Positions 21,482 to 25,266 of a stretch of 25,266 nucleotides of DNA are shown one piece after another. This DNA is from a virus. The stretch spans positions 1-25,266 of IMG/VR virus record IMGVR_UViG_3300044678_000229; one strand, written 5' to 3'. The notes beneath the pieces were generated by a model. It did no database searches. It saw nothing but the letters and a program-made list of their open reading frames with translations, and had not been told where the DNA came from. How positions within the stretch are numbered: the stretch's first letter is position 1; each line of letters begins with the position of its first letter. The translations under genes and the position numbers were made by a program.

Positions 21482-22013
21482 TCTGGGTTCGGGCAAGGAC
21501 TACAAGCCTGACTGCGTGAATGCTGACATTCGCGCAGATGTTGGCGCTGATTGGGTGCTGGATATTTGCAAATTGTCACTAGGTGAAGTCATACAGTCAC
21601 CAGTTGGGCTGGTGACTATTAAGCCTTTTTGCTTTGACAGGATCATCGCCAATGATGTGATTGAGCACATACCCGATCTAGTGACGGCCATGACCAACTG
21701 TCGGGATTTGTTGCGTGAAGGCGGCGAGATGCACATTCATGTGCCTTACGATTTGAGTCATGGCGCATGGCAAGACCCGACTCATGTGCGTGCATTCAAC
21801 GAAAAGTCGTGGGTGTATTACTGTGAATGGGCGTGGTACTTGGGCTGGAAGGGCAGCAGGTTTGAGTTGACGCATTTGCAAATGAGTCTCAGCAATTACG
21901 GTGCAAGCCTAGAATTGCCACAAGAAGAGATACTGCGACTGCCGCGTGCAGTTGATTCTATGTATGTGATTTTGAAGAAAGTGCCCTATGAAGACACCCG
22001 CGTGGCAGCGTAA
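21456..22013 (+). CDS. SAM-dependent methyltransferase
   Basis: A 185-residue class I methyltransferase. LTLNLGSGKDYKPDCVNADI (6-25) holds the SAM-binding motif I and the acidic motif II; FDRIIANDVIEHIPDLVTAM carries the conserved EHI.D; LREGGEMHIHVP is motif III-like. ATG 21456 overlaps the glycosyltransferase by 26 bases. It lacks the catalytic motifs of adenine or cytosine DNA methylases (no DPPY, no PC). A sugar, lipid or protein substrate is more likely. Confidence 0.85.
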   Translation: MPSNGLTLNLGSGKDYKPDCVNADIRADVGADWVLDICKLSLGEVIQSPVGLVTIKPFCFDRIIANDVIEHIPDLVTAMTNCRDLLREGGEMHIHVPYDLSHGAWQDPTHVRAFNEKSWVYYCEWAWYLGWKGSRFELTHLQMSLSNYGASLELPQEEILRLPRAVDSMYVILKKVPYEDTRVAA

Positions 22014-22278
22014 AGAGGGAAAGAATCCGAGTGGCGGCCTAAACGCAAAGGGACGCGCCAGCGCAAAAGCCGAGGGCATGAATCTGAAAGCGCCTGTCAA
22101 GAGTGGCGACAACCCGCGCAGGGCCTCATTCCTTGCGAGAATGGGCAATATGCCAGGCCCCGAGTACAAGGACGGCGAGCCAACGCGCTTGCTGTTGAGT
22201 CTGAAGGCGTGGGGCGCGTCAAGTAAGGCTGATGCCAGAGCAAAGGCCAAAGCAATTTCTGCAAGGAACAAGAAATGA
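21988..22278 (+). CDS. DUF6321-like small basic phage protein
   Basis: A 96-residue protein. WQRKEGKNPSGGLNAKGRAS, AKAEGMNLKAPVK and RRASFLARMGNMPGPEYKDG match the DUF6321 pattern (W....GKNP.GGLN..GR.S......LK.PV....PRR.SF.ARM..MPGP). These proteins commonly precede the portal gene and are basic, with unknown function. The start overlaps the methyltransferase by 26 bases; the stop overlaps the portal start as ATGA, showing translational coupling. Confidence 0.85.
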   Translation: MKTPAWQRKEGKNPSGGLNAKGRASAKAEGMNLKAPVKSGDNPRRASFLARMGNMPGPEYKDGEPTRLLLSLKAWGASSKADARAKAKAISARNKK

Positions 22279-24452
22279 TCAACGATATGCAATTGAGCAC
22301 TGATGTGGCCGCAGTCAATCCGATGGACGATACCGAGTTGCAGGGCATCGTCTCTGGCGAACTGGAGGACGCTGTCAGCTACATCGATGCCGACATCTCC
22401 CCTATCCGCGCCAAGGGCACTGAGTATTACCGTGGCGACCCCTTTGGCAATGAGGAAGATGGGCGCTCACAAGTCGTGGCCATGGAGGTGCGCGACACTG
22501 TTTCGGCCATGCTGCCAAGCCTGATGAAAGTGTTTTTCAGCAGTGAGAATGTCGTTGAGTATGTGCCGCGTGGACCGGAAGATGTGACTGGCGCACAGCA
22601 AGCGACTGACTATGCCAATTACATATTCAGCAACGACAACAACGGTTTCATGACCACCTATGCGTTGTTCAAAGACTCGCTGGTGCGTAAGTGCGGTATT
22701 GCTAAATACTGGTGGGATGAGGTGGATGAGGTCAAGATTGACGAGTACTCGGGACTCGATGACCAGACCGTACAACTGCTGATGCAAGAGGGTGCAGAGG
22801 TCAAGATTGTGGTGAGCTATCCTGACCCAATGCAACCAGGCATTCAAAGCATTGATCCAATGACGGGTCAGCCTGGACCTATGCAGCAACCCATGTTGCA
22901 CGATGTGCAGATCAAGCGCACCACCAAAGATGGCCGCATCCGCATCATGGCTGTGCCGCCTGAAGAGTTGGTGCTGGATCGTAGAGCGCGTTCATTTGAG
23001 GATGCAGGCATCATCGCCCACCGTCAGATGGCTACCGTGGACGATTTGCTGGCCATGGGTTATGAGTTGGACGAGATTGAGGAGAACATCTCCAGCACCG
23101 ACTTGGACAGCAATGATGAGTATTTGGCGCGTCAGCCATTAAGCACCACCATGGGATCGGGCGATAGTTTGAATCCTGGCCAACGCCGCGTGCTCTATGT
23201 TGAATCCTATATCCGCGTTGACTTTGACGGTGACGGTATCGCCGAGTTACGCAAGATTTGTTGCATGGGTTCAGGCTACACCGTGGTGCGAAATCTTCCG
23301 GCCAGCTACATCCCCTTTGTGGACTTCCCATGTGACCCAGAGCCACACACCAGCCCACTGGAAGCCATGTCAGTATTCGATCTGACGCACGACATTCAGG
23401 AAATCAAGTCCGAAATATTGCGAAACACTTTGGACTCTTTGGCGCAGTCGATCCATCCACGCACAGCAGTGGTGGAAGGACAGGTCAACATTGACGATGT
23501 GCTGAACAACGAGACAGGCGCAATTATTCGGATGAGAGCGCCAGGCATGGTGCAGCCGTTCAGCTCACCCTTTGTCGGACAGGCCGCATTCCCCATGCTG
23601 GACTACATGGACGCAATGCGCGAAGACCGCACCGGCATGAGCAAAGCCGCCATGGGACTTGATCCTGACGCATTGCAATCAACCACCAAGGCTGCTGTGG
23701 CGGCCACCGTTAGCGCCAGCCAAAGCCGTTTGGAGTTGCAAGCCCGACTCTTGGCCGAGGGCATGAAGAAACTCTTCAAGGGCATTCTGTATCTGATGAC
23801 CACCCATCAAGACAAGCCCCGCATGGTGCGCCTGCGTAATGAGTGGGTGGAGATTGACCCTCGCGTCTGGAATAACTCCATGGATGTATCAATCAACATT
23901 GGTTTGGGTAACGGTGACACCAATGACCGCATCCAAGCACTGACCATGATTGCCGGCAAACAAGAGCAGATCATGCAGCAGTTTGGCTTGGGCAATCCTG
24001 TGGTCACACCAGCCATGTACATCCGCACAATTCAGAAGATCATTGAGTTGTCAGGCTTCAAAGACGCATCAAGCTATTTCCAAGCACTGCCTGCCGACTA
24101 CCAGATGCCACAAGAAGACGCACCGAAACCGACTCCAGAAGAAGTGCTGGCGCAGGTGCAGGCTCAGTCGATCCAAGCAGACATCCAAAAGAAGGCTGCC
24201 GAGCTGGAATTGAAGCGTGAGCAGATGATCCGCGATGACGATTATCGAAGAGATCAAATGGCGCAAGACTTAATGCTCAAGAAATACGAACTTGAGTTAA
24301 AGTACCAGACACAAATTAGCACTGCTGAGATTCAAGCGCAGCAGGCTATGGATCGGGAAGCCATGCAGCAAGAGTCTGCCATCGTCCAACAGGCGGTGCA
24401 GACAGCGGCGAATGTGCCTCCACCCATCAACCTTAATGGAATGGCTCAATGA
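22275..24452 (+). CDS. Portal protein
   Basis: A 725-residue P22-like portal. AAGGAACAAGAA precedes ATG 22275, which overlaps the upstream stop. EYYRGDPFGNEEDGRSQVVA (the usual N-terminal Y.G.p.g.e..grS.vv), LMKVFFSSENVVEYVPRG, FDLTHDIQEIKSEILRNTLD and DREDRTG-like MREDRTGMSKAAMGL are characteristic of podovirus portals. The last 120 residues form a long coiled coil (KKAAELELKREQMIRDDDYR), a barrel-like extension as in P22. The portal is the dodecameric DNA channel at one capsid vertex and the terminase docking site. Confidence 0.92.
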   Translation: MINDMQLSTDVAAVNPMDDTELQGIVSGELEDAVSYIDADISPIRAKGTEYYRGDPFGNEEDGRSQVVAMEVRDTVSAMLPSLMKVFFSSENVVEYVPRGPEDVTGAQQATDYANYIFSNDNNGFMTTYALFKDSLVRKCGIAKYWWDEVDEVKIDEYSGLDDQTVQLLMQEGAEVKIVVSYPDPMQPGIQSIDPMTGQPGPMQQPMLHDVQIKRTTKDGRIRIMAVPPEELVLDRRARSFEDAGIIAHRQMATVDDLLAMGYELDEIEENISSTDLDSNDEYLARQPLSTTMGSGDSLNPGQRRVLYVESYIRVDFDGDGIAELRKICCMGSGYTVVRNLPASYIPFVDFPCDPEPHTSPLEAMSVFDLTHDIQEIKSEILRNTLDSLAQSIHPRTAVVEGQVNIDDVLNNETGAIIRMRAPGMVQPFSSPFVGQAAFPMLDYMDAMREDRTGMSKAAMGLDPDALQSTTKAAVAATVSASQSRLELQARLLAEGMKKLFKGILYLMTTHQDKPRMVRLRNEWVEIDPRVWNNSMDVSINIGLGNGDTNDRIQALTMIAGKQEQIMQQFGLGNPVVTPAMYIRTIQKIIELSGFKDASSYFQALPADYQMPQEDAPKPTPEEVLAQVQAQSIQADIQKKAAELELKREQMIRDDDYRRDQMAQDLMLKKYELELKYQTQISTAEIQAQQAMDREAMQQESAIVQQAVQTAANVPPPINLNGMAQ

Positions 24453-24709
24453 ACGAAGAACAGGTAAGAAAAGGCCGCAAGTCCGAGCAATTTATGCAGG
24501 ACGAGGTATTTGCAACGGCCTTGGAGAAGATGCGCGGAGATTTGCTGTGGGAGTTTGAGAACAGCAAGCCTGAAGAGGCTGCCAAGCGTGAAATCTGTTG
24601 GGCGCAGTTGCGTGCCATCGAGAACTTCAAAAACGAACTCACCAAAATGATTGACAACGGCAAGGTGGCACAGCGTGCCATCGAACGCGCACAGAAAAAT
24701 CTTGTTTAA
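24449..24709 (+). CDS. Small helical phage protein after portal
   Basis: An 86-residue charged helical protein, coupled to the portal by an ATGA overlap. It begins MNEEQVRKGRKSEQFMQDEV and contains KMRGDLLWEFENSKPEEAAK and REICWAQLRAIENFKNELTK. Similar small proteins sit between portal and scaffold genes in related phages, and a role in head assembly is plausible, but the family function is not known to me. Confidence 0.8.
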   Translation: MNEEQVRKGRKSEQFMQDEVFATALEKMRGDLLWEFENSKPEEAAKREICWAQLRAIENFKNELTKMIDNGKVAQRAIERAQKNLV

Positions 24710-24725
24710 TTAAGGAAATAGACCA

Positions 24726-25266
24726 ATGCAAACAGTAGCACCAACGCCAGCGGCGAGTGTTGTACAAGGTCCGATGAATATGGCTGAAGCAGCCAATGCA
24801 CTTGCTGGGATGCTCCCCGATGAGGGACAAGAGGAGAGCAGCGAGGCGCAGTTGCCCGATGAGGGCGCGGCGGTAGATGAGGAGTTGCTAACCGATGCAG
24901 ACGCGGATGGTGACGAAACTGATACCGAACAATCCGAAGAAGATGAGAATTCTGAGGAGGAAGAACAGCCACAAGTCTTCACCGTCAAAGTTGACGGTAA
25001 AGAAGTCGAGGTGACGCTGGAGGAACTCCAAAAGGGATATTCAAGGACTCAGGATTACACACGCAAAACGCAGCAAATTGCGGAGGTCAGGAAACAGACC
25101 GAGGCAGAGTTGCAGGCGGTGCGTGCCGAGCGCGAGCAATACGCTCATTTGTTGGGTGCTCTAGAGGCACAGGTTCAGCAGGCAGCGCAGCCAAACATTG
25201 ATTGGGATCGTCTTTATCAGGAAGACCCCATCGAATGGGTAAGGCAGCGCGAGTTGATGCGTGAAA
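24726..25266 (+). CDS. Probable scaffolding protein (3' partial)
   Basis: The gene starts at ATG 24726 with AAGGAAATAGACC and runs out of the window after 180 codons. The first 100 residues are acidic and disordered (DADADGDETDTEQSEEDENS, EEEEQ). They are followed by FTVKVDGKEVEVTLEELQKG and YSRTQDYTRKTQQIAEVRKQ, which opens a coiled coil (AELQAVRAEREQYAHLL). That order (acidic head, VkVDGke.evtl.eL..gY.r..dYTrKTq) is characteristic of phage scaffolding proteins. It should guide capsid assembly; the coat gene is expected just downstream. Confidence 0.85.
   Translation, partial: MQTVAPTPAASVVQGPMNMAEAANALAGMLPDEGQEESSEAQLPDEGAAVDEELLTDADADGDETDTEQSEEDENSEEEEQPQVFTVKVDGKEVEVTLEELQKGYSRTQDYTRKTQQIAEVRKQTEAELQAVRAEREQYAHLLGALEAQVQQAAQPNIDWDRLYQEDPIEWVRQRELMRE

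Noticed and set aside
22467-22901. 144-codon minus-strand open frame inside the portal gene
   Set aside because: The portal protein is clearly recognisable in the opposite strand; no ribosome site or family for the antisense frame.

Overview
The window is a stretch of a tailed double-stranded DNA bacteriophage genome, most like a P22-type short-tailed phage. It carries a complete packaging and head cluster (small and large terminase, portal, start of a scaffold), a P22 gp10-like tail protein and a set of predicted ejection proteins. Base composition is close to even. Several small genes (the MPRPK..LT family, the MTLRDYF family, the EPVAW...PLYT family) are of kinds I associate with phages and prophages of Burkholderiales and other freshwater proteobacteria, so a betaproteobacterial host is a reasonable guess. 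No integrase, tRNA, CRISPR array or insertion sequence was seen, so lifestyle cannot be settled from this window.

Layout. (1) 1-7302, rightward: end of a tail/DNA-stabilisation protein, a small GNAT-like protein, then a run of glutamine/alanine/glycine-rich probable internal virion (ejection) proteins. The last of these has an AT-rich C-terminal half resembling an ADP-ribosyltransferase. (2) 7291-9877, leftward: twelve tiny genes, nearly all linked by 4-base stop/start overlaps, driven by one strong sigma70-type promoter at 9906-9933. Several are below 55 codons and were read directly from the sequence. (3) 9878-10084, a divergent control region with operator-like repeats, a candidate small RNA ending in an intrinsic terminator, and a possible leaderless promoter for a Cro/XRE-like regulator. 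(4) 10085-14740, rightward: regulator, a tRNA-guanine-transglycosylase (DpdA)-like protein, a VUT/YhhQ-type queuosine-precursor transporter, a RuvC-like resolvase, a PAPS-reductase-family protein, a small gene, a Cas4/RecB-type Fe-S nuclease (DUF2800) and an SSB-like protein, closed by an intrinsic terminator. (5) 14763-16829: a primase-helicase, followed by a GGAACA repeat array. (6) 16985-25266, rightward: unknown gene, 29-codon peptide gene, small terminase, a 284-base region with a DnaA-box cluster and a GC-rich block, large terminase, small genes, a glycosyltransferase/methyltransferase pair, portal, and the start of the scaffold, which is cut by the window end.

How it works together. 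The leftward operon is probably early host-takeover or anti-defence cargo. The rightward middle block looks like DNA replication, recombination and possibly DNA (or tRNA) modification with imported 7-deazaguanine precursors. The last block packages DNA into the head, and the first block stabilises the packaged DNA and delivers it with ejection proteins. The most interesting items are the TGT-like plus VUT transporter cassette, the chimeric ART-like ejection protein, the micro-gene operon, and two separate candidate replication origins (GGAACA array and DnaA-box cluster).
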